39,436 nt of DNA from an uncultured Collinsella sp. (GCA_902493985.1 CABURR010000016.1:1-39436), one strand, 5' to 3'; positions 16,000 to 25,459 are shown, numbered from the stretch's first letter. The notes: generated by a model not told the origin, from the sequence alone. A program made the numbers and translations.

Positions 16000-16028
16000 A
16001 TAAAACCACTTTAGCTTATTGGAGTCAA
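16000..16028 (-). promoter_or_regulatory. promoter of tRNA-Arg copy 3
   Basis: TTGACT (16023-16028) and TTTTAT (16000-16005) are separated by 17 nt. The -35 matches well and the -10 is weaker than those of copies 1 and 2. Confidence 0.7.
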
Positions 16029-16064
16029 GCGCAATCTCAAACTTTTTTGTGGAACGCAGTTTTG

Positions 16065-16442
16065 TCATGCTGCTCCGCATATACCGCCGTTCCCCGTACG
16101 ATTGATTGGCTTTTCGATCACGTCAAACTTGGCATCAAGTTCTCTCAGGAGCGATCTCACCCGCTGGGCGCAATCATAATCGGCAAACGAGATGCTCAGC
16201 ATGCGCGCGACCTGGTTGGAAGTCCCAACTCCATAGAAGTGCTCCAGCGCCACAAGCCCCTCGTGCGTCACAAAGGTCTCGACCACATGCGGCGACTCCT
16301 CAAAGCACCATTGGGTCAACGGACCCTCACTCGTCTGCCGAAGCACCAGGCCACCCATGCCAGACGGCTCACACGTTACAAGCAGGTACTCCCCGCCCTC
16401 GTCGCTCTCAAACAAAACCACCCGATCATCAAACAGCTCCAT
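16065..16442 (-). CDS. small protein of unknown function
   Basis: A 125-residue acidic soluble protein that I do not recognise. It begins MELFDDRVVLFESDEGGEYL and has a predicted alpha/beta pattern, with no signal peptide or membrane segment. The ATG at 16442 has AAAGGGG 5 nt upstream, which supports it as a real gene. A -10-like TATGCT lies about 40 nt upstream without a clear -35. It stands alone between the tRNA-Arg cluster and serS, and its stop is less than 100 nt from the tRNA-Arg promoter. Confidence 0.65.
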   Translation of the reverse strand: MELFDDRVVLFESDEGGEYLLVTCEPSGMGGLVLRQTSEGPLTQWCFEESPHVVETFVTHEGLVALEHFYGVGTSNQVARMLSISFADYDCAQRVRSLLRELDAKFDVIEKPINRTGNGGICGAA

Positions 16443-16569
16443 CGCGTCCCCTTTCTCTCGCTCTTATTTAGCAAAAGCATAGCAGGTAGATGGCTGTATA
16501 CAGAACAGTTGTTCGTGTGTTTTCTATTGAGCTGTCCGCACGGCATGGTATGGACCTACGCACGAAATA

Positions 16570-16593
16570 GGGCGCCCCCGAAGGAGCGCCCTT
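16570..16593 (-). terminator. hairpin downstream of serS, likely terminator
   Basis: GGGCGC (16570-16575) pairs with GCGCCC (16586-16591), with further G-C pairs inside, 22 nt after the serS stop. The T run on the minus strand is short (CCCTATTT). Confidence 0.55.
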
Positions 16594-16615
16594 GCATATC
16601 CCCTATGCAGGCAAG

Positions 16616-17899
16616 TTACGCGACCGGCTCGATCTTCTCGAGGCCGCCCATGTAAGGACGCAGAACCTCGGGGATCGTGATGGTGCCGTCGGCGTTCTGG
16701 TAGTTCTCCAGAATGGCAGCCATGGTACGACCAGCCGGCAGACCGGAACCGTTAAGGGTGTGCAGGTAGCGCGAACCCTTGAAGTTCTCGGGGTCGCGAT
16801 ACTTGATGTTGGCACGACGGGCCTGGAAGTCGCCGCAATTGGAGCAGGAGCTGATCTCCTTGTAGGCGTTGTAGCTCGGCAGCCAAACCTCGATGTCGTA
16901 GGTCTGACGGGCAGAGAAGCCCAGGTCGCCGGTGCACAGGCTAATCACGCGATACGGCAGGCCCAGCTGCTGCAGCAGGTACTCGGCCTCGGCGGTCATG
17001 CTCTCGAGCTCCTCATCGGACTCCTCCGGCTTGGCAAACTTGACCATCTCAACTTTGTCGAACTCGTGCTGGCGAATGATGCCGCGGGTGTCGCGACCGG
17101 CGGAACCGGCCTCCTCGCGGAAGCAGGGGGTGAAAGCAGTGTAGCGGCGAGGCAGAGTGTCGGCGTCCAGAACCTCACCGGCATGCAGGTTAGTCAGTAC
17201 GACCTCGGCGGTAGGAATCAGGAAGTTGTCGCCCGAGACGTGATAGGCGTCGTCCTCAAACTTGGGCAGCTGGCCCGTACCGAACATGGTCTGACGCTTG
17301 ACGACGATGGGCGGCCACCACTCCTTGAAGCCACGGCTCGTGTGCGTATCCAGGAAGAAGTTGATAAGGGCGCGCTCCAGGCGGGCGCCGGCGCCACCGA
17401 GAACGGTGAAGCGGCTGCCGGAGAGCTTGTTGCCACGCTCGAAGTCGAGGATGTCCAAATCGGTACCCAGATCCCAGTGCGGCTTAAAGTCGAAGTCGAA
17501 CTCGCGCGGGGTGCCCCAGCGGCGACGCTCGATGTTCTCGTCCTCGTCCTTACCGTACGGGGTAGCCTCGCACGGAATGTTGGGCAGGTGAGACATGAAG
17601 TCGTACTGCTCCTGCTCAAGAGCGGTACGGCGCTCGGCCAGACCGTCAATCTTCTCGTTGACGGCGCGCACGGCCTCCTTGGCGGCCTCGGCCTCGTCCT
17701 TCTTGCCCTCCTTCATCAGGGCGCCAATCTTCTTGGACTCGGCGTTACGCGTGGCCTGGAGCTCCTCGACCTCGGTGATGACGGCGCGACGCTCGTCGTC
17801 GAGCTCAAAGAACTTCTCGCGATCCCAAGACGTCTGGCGATTAGCCATGGCTGTATCGATGGCATCGGGGTTCTCGCGAACAAACTTGATATCAAGCAT
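16616..17899 (-). CDS. serS: seryl-tRNA synthetase
   Basis: A 427-residue class II synthetase that charges tRNA-Ser. The N-terminal coiled-coil arm (about 25-105) is rich in Glu and Lys. Motif 2 is visible as CFREEAGSAGRDTRG followed by RQHEF, and motif 3 as NGSGLPAGRTMAAILENYQ. The substrate-binding TAE (IPTAEVVLTNL) is present. The length is normal for bacterial SerRS. The ATG at 17899 is used because GGAGG lies 5 nt upstream. No T-box is visible in the leader, and the start is less than 100 nt from its promoter. Confidence 0.98.
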   Translation of the reverse strand: MLDIKFVRENPDAIDTAMANRQTSWDREKFFELDDERRAVITEVEELQATRNAESKKIGALMKEGKKDEAEAAKEAVRAVNEKIDGLAERRTALEQEQYDFMSHLPNIPCEATPYGKDEDENIERRRWGTPREFDFDFKPHWDLGTDLDILDFERGNKLSGSRFTVLGGAGARLERALINFFLDTHTSRGFKEWWPPIVVKRQTMFGTGQLPKFEDDAYHVSGDNFLIPTAEVVLTNLHAGEVLDADTLPRRYTAFTPCFREEAGSAGRDTRGIIRQHEFDKVEMVKFAKPEESDEELESMTAEAEYLLQQLGLPYRVISLCTGDLGFSARQTYDIEVWLPSYNAYKEISSCSNCGDFQARRANIKYRDPENFKGSRYLHTLNGSGLPAGRTMAAILENYQNADGTITIPEVLRPYMGGLEKIEPVA

Positions 17900-17939
17900 T
17901 AGATCCTCCGGCGATATACATTCCATTTAGGTTGCAACC

Positions 17940-17986
17940 TTGTACATGTATGGGCAAGTATATACTTATGAGCGTTTACGACCCAA
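17940..17986. promoter_or_regulatory. divergent promoters for serS and the small membrane protein
   Basis: On the minus strand TTGGGT (17981-17986) and TATACT (17957-17962), spaced 18 nt, lead to serS. On the plus strand TTGTAC (17940-17945) and TACTTA (17963-17968), spaced 17 nt, lead to the 57-residue gene. The -10 regions overlap, so the two promoters may compete. Confidence 0.5.
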
Positions 17987-18010
17987 CTCACCTACGCAAG
18001 AAGGCACCCA

Positions 18011-18184
18011 ATGGACGCAGTTTTTTCCTTTTTGTTTGGCACCCGCACCGGTTTTGCCATCCTTTTCGCTGGCGGCATCCTGCTGTTTGCGATTCTTGCC
18101 TTTGTAATGGAGAAGCGCACCCATAAGATGTATGTCGACCGCGGCCCCAAGTCCGAGGATGAGGAAGATAGCTTCTGGGACTAA
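18011..18184 (+). CDS. 57-residue single-pass membrane protein
   Basis: An open frame of 57 codons starting MDAVFSFLFGTRTGF. It has one hydrophobic helix (about 14-33: GFAILFAGGILLFAILAFVM), then a basic stretch EKRTHK and an acidic tail EDEEDSFWD. This topology suggests an N-out/C-in small integral membrane protein. AGAAGG lies about 7 nt before the ATG, a divergent promoter lies upstream and a strong terminator downstream, all supporting a real gene. The function is unknown. It is short enough to be missed by routine annotation. Confidence 0.7.
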   Translation: MDAVFSFLFGTRTGFAILFAGGILLFAILAFVMEKRTHKMYVDRGPKSEDEEDSFWD

Positions 18185-18190
18185 CCTGCC

Positions 18191-18332
18191 AAAAAGGGAC
18201 AGGCTTATTTTGGTCGGTTTTATCTGGGCAAACGCAAGCGCCCCGCAACTGGAATTGAGCCAGTTGCGGGGCGCTTTTTGCTCAAGGTACAAAACCGCAG
18301 GAAAACCCTGCAAAATTAATCTGTCCCTTATT
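18191..18332. repeat. 142-bp segment with imperfect inverted ends, possible REP/MITE-like element
   Basis: The left end AAAAAGGGACAGGCTTATTTT (one base over 20 is avoided by reading 18191-18210) resembles the reverse complement of 18312-18332, sharing GGGACAG and flanking A/T tracts. CTTATT followed by GGTC and GTTT also recurs in direct orientation at both ends. The interior is the terminator hairpin at 18237-18279. The right end abuts the proC stop. Confidence 0.4.
18237..18279 (+). terminator. strong intrinsic terminator after the 57-residue gene
   Basis: AGCGCCCCGCAACTGG (18237-18252) pairs perfectly over 16 bp with 18260-18275 around a 7-nt loop, followed by TTTTT. The T run is on the plus strand only. 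Confidence 0.9.
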
Positions 18333-18339
18333 GGTCAGT

Positions 18340-19110
18340 TTACTGAAGAGTAGCGTCGATGGCCTTGACTAGGGCGCTGCGCATGCCGGCATCCTCGAGC
18401 GCAACGACGCCCTTGATGGTAGCACCGCCGGGCGAGCACACGGCATCTTTCATCGCTGCGGGATGCTGGCCGGTTGCAAGCTGCAGCTTTGCCGTACCCA
18501 GCACCATCTGGCTCACAATGCGATAGGCATCGGCGCGCGGAATACCGTGTTTGACGGCCGCATCGCCCAGAGCCTCGATCGCCATGGCGACAAATGCCGG
18601 GGCGCAACCGCCCACGGTACCGCCCACAAACAGCAGACTCGAATCGAGCTCGACCACCGTACCAAGCTTTCCGAGCAGACCGAGCACCGTGGCACGCTGC
18701 TCATCGCTAAGCGTGGAAGCCTTCTCGCAGGCGATAACGCCCTCGCCCACCGAAACCGGCGTGTTGGGCACCGTCGAGATATGAGCGACCCCTGGCAGAA
18801 CCTGTTCCCACTTGGCGCTATCCCAGGTCCAGGCGACCGAAAGGACGATCTTGTCGGCAAGCGCATCCTTGAGTGGAGCGAAGACCCTCTCAATCATGTA
18901 CGGCTTGATCGCCGCAACCACGATATCGGACGCGGCAACAACCTCCGCCGCATCGTGGCAGGCAGCCATGCCCCGCTCCTCGCAACGCTCAACCAGAGCA
19001 TTGTAGCGGCCTGCGCAGGCGCACATGTCGCCCGCGGCCACGCCGGCGGCAATCCAGCCATCGGCCATAGCGCTCGCCATATTGCCAAAACCGACAAATC
19101 CGATCTTCAT
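18340..19110 (-). CDS. proC: pyrroline-5-carboxylate reductase
   Basis: A 256-residue enzyme reducing 1-pyrroline-5-carboxylate to proline with NAD(P)H. The N-terminal Rossmann motif is GFVGFGNMASAMADG. The conserved AIKPYMI, STVPNTPVSVGEG and the C-terminal dimerisation/active-site segment DAVCSPGGATIKGV are all present. The length is near the family norm of about 260-275. GAGGACTGTGTGAT precedes the ATG. It is not clearly in an operon; rlmH is 73 nt upstream. Confidence 0.97.
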   Translation of the reverse strand: MKIGFVGFGNMASAMADGWIAAGVAAGDMCACAGRYNALVERCEERGMAACHDAAEVVAASDIVVAAIKPYMIERVFAPLKDALADKIVLSVAWTWDSAKWEQVLPGVAHISTVPNTPVSVGEGVIACEKASTLSDEQRATVLGLLGKLGTVVELDSSLLFVGGTVGGCAPAFVAMAIEALGDAAVKHGIPRADAYRIVSQMVLGTAKLQLATGQHPAAMKDAVCSPGGATIKGVVALEDAGMRSALVKAIDATLQ

Positions 19111-19183
19111 ATCACACAGTCCTCTCAGATGCGTTCCTCAAAACGAAAGTCATTGTCCCACGCCATTGTTTCGTATTGCCGAC

Positions 19184-19654
19184 CTACTTGTGATACGGCT
19201 CGCCACGGCTAATCTTGCAGGCGCGGTAGATCTGCTCCAGCAGCACCACGCGCGCCAGGTTGTGCGGCAAGGTAATGCGTCCAAAGCTGAGCATCTCGTC
19301 GGCGCGGGCGCGCACGGCATCGCTCACGCCGTCCGATCCGCCAATTACAAAAGCGATGTCGCTGTTACCTCGCAGCATGAGCTCATCGAGACGGGTCGAG
19401 AGCTCCTCGCTCGAACGCTCCTTGCCCTCAATGGCCAGCAAAATCACATGCGCTCGAGGCGGCAGAGCGGCAAGAATCGCTGCCCCCTCCTTGTCGCGCG
19501 CGGCATCCACACCGCCCGCCTTGGCCGGATCGATATCGGCAACCTCGCGCATATCTACCTTGGCATAGGCGCCTAGGCGTTTGGTGTATTCGGCGCACGC
19601 GTCCTTCCAAAAGCGCTCTTTGAGCTTGCCAACACAAACGACGGTGTATTTCAC
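19184..19654 (-). CDS. rlmH: RlmH 23S rRNA (pseudouridine1915-N3)-methyltransferase
   Basis: A 156-residue SPOUT-class methyltransferase that modifies helix 69 of 23S rRNA. Family hallmarks are the start KYTVVCVGKLKERFWKDACAEY (quoted only in part: VCVGKLKERF), the SAM-binding AFVIGGSDGV and the C-terminal EQIYRACKISRGEPYHK. The start is GTG at 19654, with AAAGGAG upstream; this ribosome site overlaps the end of the SPFH gene, 6 nt away, so the two are probably cotranscribed. Confidence 0.97.
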   Translation of the reverse strand: MKYTVVCVGKLKERFWKDACAEYTKRLGAYAKVDMREVADIDPAKAGGVDAARDKEGAAILAALPPRAHVILLAIEGKERSSEELSTRLDELMLRGNSDIAFVIGGSDGVSDAVRARADEMLSFGRITLPHNLARVVLLEQIYRACKISRGEPYHK

Positions 19655-19660
19655 GCGTGT

Positions 19661-20599
19661 CTACTCCTTTGACTCGTTCTGAACCTTACCGGCAGCCAGC
19701 ATCTGCTCGAACATCGAGGCCGACTGCGAGAAATCGCTCGGCAGCACGACCGTCGAGGTTTTGCCCGTGCGAGCGAACTCCGTCATCATCTCGGACCACT
19801 GCGTAAACATGAACAGCTGGTTGGCCTCATCGTTGCCGACGCCCGTCTCCTGGATGATCTCGAGCGAATCTTTGATGCCCAGCGCAATGGCCTTGCGCTG
19901 GTTGGCAATGCCCTCGCCCGCCTTTTCCATCGCCTCGGCCTCGGCGGTCGCCTCGGTGACGCGCTTGATGCGATCAGCCTCGGCGAGCTCCTGCGCAGCG
20001 GCGCGCTTTCGCTGGGCGGCGTTGATGTCGTTCATGGAGTTCTCGACCTCGGTCGGCAGCGCGATCTTGGTGATAAGTGTCGACACGAGGGTGAAGCCGT
20101 AGGCGGCCATCTGCTCGGACACGGTGGCGTTGACGTCCTTGGCGATATCGTCTTTTTTGGCAAAGACCTCATCGAGCGTGTAGACGGGGATGGAAGAGCG
20201 CAGGGCATCGGTGATGAAGTCACGCATTTGGTCGACGGGCTCCTGCAGCATGTAGTAGCTCTTGTAGATGCCCGAATCTGCCGGGCCGGCGCCCATGTCA
20301 TAGCTTACGTGGTACTGAGCAGAGACCTCAAGGCCGATGGTCACATTGTCCTGGGTCTTAACGTCGATGCCAAAACCGTTTTTCATGGTGCGCAGACTCA
20401 CCGTGGCGGCCTTGCGGTCGATCACGGGCACCTTCATGTGGAAGCCCGCGTTGACGATGCGGTTGAACTTGCCCAAGCGCTCGATGATCACAGCATGCTG
20501 CTGCTCAACGACATAGCAGGCGTTGGGGAGCAGTAGCAACAAAATAATGATGGGAAGTAGAAAGCTCGTAAGGGCGGGAATGATTCCGGACAACAGCAT
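19661..20599 (-). CDS. SPFH/Band-7 (stomatin/prohibitin-like) membrane protein
   Basis: A 312-residue protein with one N-terminal membrane helix (about 8-30), then VVEQQHAVIIERLGKFNR, the standard start of a stomatin-type SPFH domain. The segment after about 185 is a long helix with AAQRKRAAAQELAEADRIKR and EATAEAEAMEKAGEG, typical of oligomerising flotillin/stomatin tails. Such proteins build membrane-associated rings and regulate proteases or membrane domains. GGAG lies 5 nt before the ATG at 20599. No NfeD partner is next to it; rlmH follows. Confidence 0.92.
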   Translation of the reverse strand: MLLSGIIPALTSFLLPIIILLLLLPNACYVVEQQHAVIIERLGKFNRIVNAGFHMKVPVIDRKAATVSLRTMKNGFGIDVKTQDNVTIGLEVSAQYHVSYDMGAGPADSGIYKSYYMLQEPVDQMRDFITDALRSSIPVYTLDEVFAKKDDIAKDVNATVSEQMAAYGFTLVSTLITKIALPTEVENSMNDINAAQRKRAAAQELAEADRIKRVTEATAEAEAMEKAGEGIANQRKAIALGIKDSLEIIQETGVGNDEANQLFMFTQWSEMMTEFARTGKTSTVVLPSDFSQSASMFEQMLAAGKVQNESKE

Positions 20600-20670
20600 G
20601 GTCTCTCCTCTGATAGGCACACGTTGGCACTAGGATACCCGCACGAAGCAGCCACGTGACACCAACAGGA

Positions 20671-20858
20671 GGCCCATAACAAAAAAGCTCCCATTGCTGG
20701 GAGCTCTTTCATTTAATGGTGCGGGCGAAAGGACGTCCGCGTATCCGCTTCGCGGATCCGCACCGGCTTCGGCCGCCTGCCGGCGTCCTCGCCAGCTCGC
20801 TAAAAACGCTCGCGTTTTCTTTACGCTCGCTCCTTCGCAGGTTCAAGTCCCCGCGATG
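20671..20858 (-). repeat. tRNA-tail unit E2 (188-bp period) at tRNA-Leu
   Basis: Positions 20671-20734 repeat 20859-20922: the tRNA-Leu terminator and the last 18 nt of the tRNA including CCA. A GC-rich core follows (20735-20838) with the hairpins ATCCGC/GCGGAT and AAAACGC/GCGTTTT. The unit ends with AGGTTCAAGTCC (20839-20850), the inverted tRNA-Leu T-arm. About 76 nt of the core align with the core at tRNA-Arg with roughly eight differences and one indel. This unit and its flanks fill the gap between the SPFH gene and tRNA-Leu. Confidence 0.85.
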
Positions 20859-20868
20859 GGCCCATAAC

Positions 20869-20895
20869 AAAAAAGCTCCCATTGCTGGGAGCTCT
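20869..20895 (-). terminator. terminator of tRNA-Leu
   Basis: AGCTCCCA pairs with TGGGAGCT around TTGC, followed by six T on the minus strand. A second identical hairpin lies at about 20680-20706 inside the duplicated block. Confidence 0.85.
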
Positions 20896-20904
20896 TTCAT
20901 TCAA

Positions 20905-20991
20905 TGGTGCGGGCGAAAGGACTTGAACCTTCATGGGGTTGCCCCCATACGGACCTGAACCGTACGCGTCTGCCAATTCCGCCACGCCCGC
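20905..20991 (-). tRNA. tRNA-Leu (anticodon CAG)
   Basis: The acceptor GCGGGCG/CGCCCGC, anticodon stem TACGG/CCGTA with loop TTCAGGT, a long variable arm (TGGGGGcaaCCCCA) and the T-arm GAAGGTTCAAGTCCTTT... are present. CCA is encoded. Confidence 0.97.
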
Positions 20992-21002
20992 GTGCAGGAA
21001 TT

Positions 21003-21031
21003 AGAATAACGGAGCGCCACCGCGAACGCAA
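21003..21031 (-). promoter_or_regulatory. promoter of tRNA-Leu
   Basis: TTGCGT (21026-21031) and TATTCT (21003-21008) with 17-nt spacing, 11 nt before the tRNA. The -35 box is next to the tatD stop. Confidence 0.65.
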
Positions 21032-21034
21032 GAA

Positions 21035-21952
21035 CTATTTTTGAAAAAGTTTGCAGGCATTTTCCCAGGCGGCTCGGGCGATTGCTTCGGCGTCCTCGCC
21101 GGTACGATCGACGCGGTCGTTGACCAGCGCGTTTGCTGTGATGGAAATCATTGCAGGCTCGCACTCAAGACCGCGAATGGGCTCCGGCGCCATATAGGGA
21201 CAATCCGTCTCGAACAAAATACGGTCGAGCGGTGTTGCCGCGAATGCCTCGCGCACCTCGTCGTTGCGCTTAAAGGTAGCCGCGCCGCCATAGGCGATGT
21301 AACAACCCAAATCCACAAAGCGCTCCATCGTGGCTCGGTCCTCGCCAAAGCAGTGCAGTACGCAACCGGCCTGGGGTACGCCGACCTCGCGCAACACGTT
21401 GTAGGCGTCCACATGCGAGGTGCGCTCCTCGTCCGTGTCCTCATGACGCAGATGCAGCTCTACCGGCACATTGCGGCGTACGGCAACCTCGAGTTGGCAC
21501 ACCATACAGTCGATCTGCACGTCGTGGGGCGCCGGCGCAATATCGTCGTCGTAATCCATGTGGTAGTCCAGACCGATCTCGCCGATGCCAACACACAACG
21601 GATCGTCGAGCGCAGTCACAATCTGGGCATGGATATCATCGGTGTAGTCCGGTGCGCCATAGGGGTGCACGCCGGCGAGATACTTAATCTGCGGAATATC
21701 CCGCATCGGCACAATCTCGCGCACCAGCCAGTCACTATAGTCCGTCACGCTGCGTTTGTCGGCGATGGGGTCGAAGACCGTCACCAACAAGTCGATGCCC
21801 GCGGCTTTGGCGCGCACGAGCGTCTCGGGCACTTCCTTGCTCCAAAATGAGAGCAGGTGCGCATGCGTATCGGCAAGCGGCGCCAGCGGCACCGGGCAGG
21901 CCACCGTTTTCTTCTTTTTGGTAAACATCACGCGTTCGACATTAGGCGTCAT
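21035..21952 (-). CDS. tatD: TatD-family metal-dependent deoxyribonuclease
   Basis: A 305-residue TIM-barrel hydrolase. Metal-binding motifs are ADTHAHL near the start, GEIGLDYHM in the middle, VELHLRHED, CVLHCFGED and the late LFETDCPYMAPEP. These define the TatD family of 3'-5' DNases and related hydrolases. The ATG at 21952 overlaps the end of ksgA by 11 nt, with AGGAG 7 nt upstream inside ksgA, so translation is probably coupled. The upstream reading-frame extension is antisense-free but lacks a ribosome site and is discarded. Confidence 0.92.
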   Translation of the reverse strand: MTPNVERVMFTKKKKTVACPVPLAPLADTHAHLLSFWSKEVPETLVRAKAAGIDLLVTVFDPIADKRSVTDYSDWLVREIVPMRDIPQIKYLAGVHPYGAPDYTDDIHAQIVTALDDPLCVGIGEIGLDYHMDYDDDIAPAPHDVQIDCMVCQLEVAVRRNVPVELHLRHEDTDEERTSHVDAYNVLREVGVPQAGCVLHCFGEDRATMERFVDLGCYIAYGGAATFKRNDEVREAFAATPLDRILFETDCPYMAPEPIRGLECEPAMISITANALVNDRVDRTGEDAEAIARAAWENACKLFQK

Positions 21953-22802
21953 GGGAAAGCTCCTGAGCCAAGCGGACAAAGGCAGCGACGTCGAGCGTCT
22001 CGGCGCGCGTGGTAGGTGCGATACCGCAGGCCTCAAAGGCGGCGTCGAGCGCGTCCTTGGCAAAGCCGTTGGCGCTCATGGAGTTGCGAATCGTCTTGCG
22101 GCGCTGAGCAAACGCAGCGTCGATCACACGGGCCACAAACTCGCGGTCGATGCCCTCAGGTACCACTCCGTCAACGCGATCGATGCGCACTACGGCAGAA
22201 TCCACGTGCGGTGCCGGCATAAAGCAGCGCGGCGGCACCTCAAAGCGCCCCGTCACCTGCGCATACAGGCCGAGCTTTGCCGTGTAGCCGCCATAGGTCT
22301 TGTTGCCCGGCGTTGCGGCAATACGATCTGCAACTTCCTTTTGCACCATGACGACGGCGCGCTTAAGCGCGGGCATCGTCTGGAAGAACTGAAGGATGAT
22401 CGTCGCCGCCACGTTATAGGGCAGATTCGCGACAAACACCGTGGGTTCACCACCGGCGGCCTGCTCAATCTGCTCCGACGTCACCTTGAGCGCATCGCCC
22501 ATGATAAAGCGGAAGTTGGCATAGTCGGCGGCGTGGGCGTCAAGCACCGGCTCAAGCTCGGGATCGGCCTCAATCGACGTAACGCACGCCGCCTCCTGCA
22601 GCAGGGCCAACGTCAGCGTGCCGCAACCCGGGCCGACCTCGAGCACGCGCTCATCGCCCGCAAGTTCAGCGAGCTCACAGATACGTTCGATCACATGGTT
22701 GTCGATCAGGAAGTTTTGGCCCAGGCGATGCTTGGTCGCAAGGCCAAACTCCTCTAGCAGCTCCCTAGTTGCCGTGGGGTTTGCCAAAGGCGAAGTTGTC
22801 AT
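21942..22802 (-). CDS. rsmA: KsgA/RsmA 16S rRNA adenine dimethyltransferase
   Basis: A 286-residue SAM-dependent enzyme that dimethylates the two adjacent adenines near the 3' end of 16S rRNA. Motif X is KHRLGQNFLID, motif I VLEVGPGCGTLT, the acidic motif II SIEADPEL, and motif IV is the hallmark NLPYNVAA. The C-terminal helical domain contains RRKTIRNSM. The AAGGAGG ribosome site is 5 nt before the ATG. It lies downstream of metG beyond a hairpin terminator and is translationally linked to tatD. Confidence 0.97.
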   Translation of the reverse strand: MTTSPLANPTATRELLEEFGLATKHRLGQNFLIDNHVIERICELAELAGDERVLEVGPGCGTLTLALLQEAACVTSIEADPELEPVLDAHAADYANFRFIMGDALKVTSEQIEQAAGGEPTVFVANLPYNVAATIILQFFQTMPALKRAVVMVQKEVADRIAATPGNKTYGGYTAKLGLYAQVTGRFEVPPRCFMPAPHVDSAVVRIDRVDGVVPEGIDREFVARVIDAAFAQRRKTIRNSMSANGFAKDALDAAFEACGIAPTTRAETLDVAAFVRLAQELSHDA

Positions 22803-22834
22803 AGTTGCCTCCTTAGCATGGTGGCGGCGTCTTG

Positions 22835-22870
22835 AAACAAAAGGGCATGGACCGTTGCGGCCATGCCCTT
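22835..22870 (-). terminator. terminator between metG and rsmA
   Basis: AAGGGCATGG (22841-22850) pairs perfectly with CCATGCCCTT (22861-22870), followed on the minus strand by TTGTTT. It implies that rsmA-tatD is at least partly independent of the metG transcript. Confidence 0.7.
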
Positions 22871-22909
22871 ACATCTAAACAGCAAATTGCCGATATGGCG
22901 CGCGGCGGC

Positions 22910-24511
<1,602 letters not shown>

Positions 24512-24580
24512 GGGGTCTGTCCTCCAGAAAAACGTTGCATACAGGGGATGATTCTAGCGCAAGGGCTGGATATCCTCCAT

Positions 24581-25459
24581 CTATTGCATATCGAGCACCA
24601 TGGCATAGACATCGCGCTTGCGGCGCGAGTACTTCTGTGACAGGCGCTTTGCCACCGCGGAGGCGGGCTCTCCCTCCTCGAGCGCGGTACGAATGTCCTC
24701 GCGCAGGGCTTCGTCGGGGTCTACCGCTGCGGCGCCAACCGGCACGGTACCGGCCTCCTCGTCCTCACTCGGCGGCGCGATGACCAGCGCGATCTCGCCC
24801 TTTACCTCACCACGGGCACGCAGCTCCTCGGTTAGCTGGGCGGCGAATCCGCGTAAGACTTCCTCGTGCAGCTTGGTGAGTTCGCGGCAGACGGCAACCT
24901 CACGTTGGGGAAAGACCTCCACCACGGCCTCGAGTGTCGCCACGATGCGATGTGGAGACTCGTAGAAGATGAGCGCGCCGGGCACCACGGCAAGGCGCTG
25001 CAAACGGCGCACACGGTCGCCGTGCTTTCGGCCCAAAAAGCCCTCGAAGAAAAAATGCTCGCAGGGAATGCCGGACGAAACGAGTGCCGTGACGCAAGCA
25101 GAGGGCCCGGGAATAACCTCGACGGGCACGTCCGCCTCGCGCGCCGCCTCAACCAAAGCCTGGCCGGGATCAGACACGCTCGGCATACCGGCGTCCGAGG
25201 CAAAGGCGAGGGTCTCCCCCGCCAGCAGGCGGTCGACCAGGCCGGCTGCGCGACTTGCGATCACGTTCTCGTCGCAACGAACGAGCGGCTTGGAGATGCC
25301 TAGGTGCATCAGCAACTTTGAGGTCACACGCGTGTCCTCGCAGCAGATGGCATCGGCGGCGGCAAATGCCTCGCCGACACGCGGGGACAGGTCGCCCAGA
25401 TTACCGATGGGCGTACCGACCACATAAAGTTTGCCCGTGCGGGCGCTGTTTTGCGTCAT
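24581..25459 (-). CDS. rsmI: RsmI 16S rRNA (cytidine1402-2'-O)-methyltransferase
   Basis: A 292-residue tetrapyrrole-methylase-fold enzyme. Hallmarks are LYVVGTPIGNLGDLSPR, ICCEDTRVTSKLL, the glycine-rich SDAGMPSVSDPGQ, IPGPSACVTAL and YESPHRIVATL. The C-terminus (SAVAKRLSQKYSRRKRDVY) is the small helical domain seen in RsmI. The start is 6 nt after the GH5-like gene's stop, and its AGG ribosome site is inside that gene's last codons, so the two share a transcript. Confidence 0.96.
   Translation of the reverse strand: MTQNSARTGKLYVVGTPIGNLGDLSPRVGEAFAAADAICCEDTRVTSKLLMHLGISKPLVRCDENVIASRAAGLVDRLLAGETLAFASDAGMPSVSDPGQALVEAAREADVPVEVIPGPSACVTALVSSGIPCEHFFFEGFLGRKHGDRVRRLQRLAVVPGALIFYESPHRIVATLEAVVEVFPQREVAVCRELTKLHEEVLRGFAAQLTEELRARGEVKGEIALVIAPPSEDEEAGTVPVGAAAVDPDEALREDIRTALEEGEPASAVAKRLSQKYSRRKRDVYAMVLDMQ

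Noticed and set aside
15446..16000. Repeated blocks considered as a CRISPR array
   Set aside because: The repeats contain tRNA genes and terminators, spacing is irregular, and there are no cas genes.
15382..16655. Open frames across the tRNA-Arg cluster on both strands
   Set aside because: They read through tRNA genes and terminators (for example RIRTYDVLIRSQTLYPAEVT is tRNA-Arg in antisense). They are artefacts of the repeated tRNA sequence.
16592..17902. 436-codon plus-strand frame opposite serS
   Set aside because: It is a shadow of serS, whose synthetase motifs are complete.
17900..18010. T-box leader for serS
   Set aside because: The leader is too short, and no T-box core sequence or terminator/antiterminator pair is seen.
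20671..20922. Direct repeats considered as att sites of an integrated island
   Set aside because: The enclosed segment is under 200 bp and holds no integrase; the inverted T-arm is not expected of a normal att pair. A very small mobilised element remains possible and is covered in the findings.
20709..20958. Open frames across the tRNA-Leu unit, with a peptide similar to one in the tRNA-Arg unit
   Set aside because: The similarity (PAGGRSRCGSA) comes from the shared GC-rich core; there is no ribosome site and the frames run into the tRNA.
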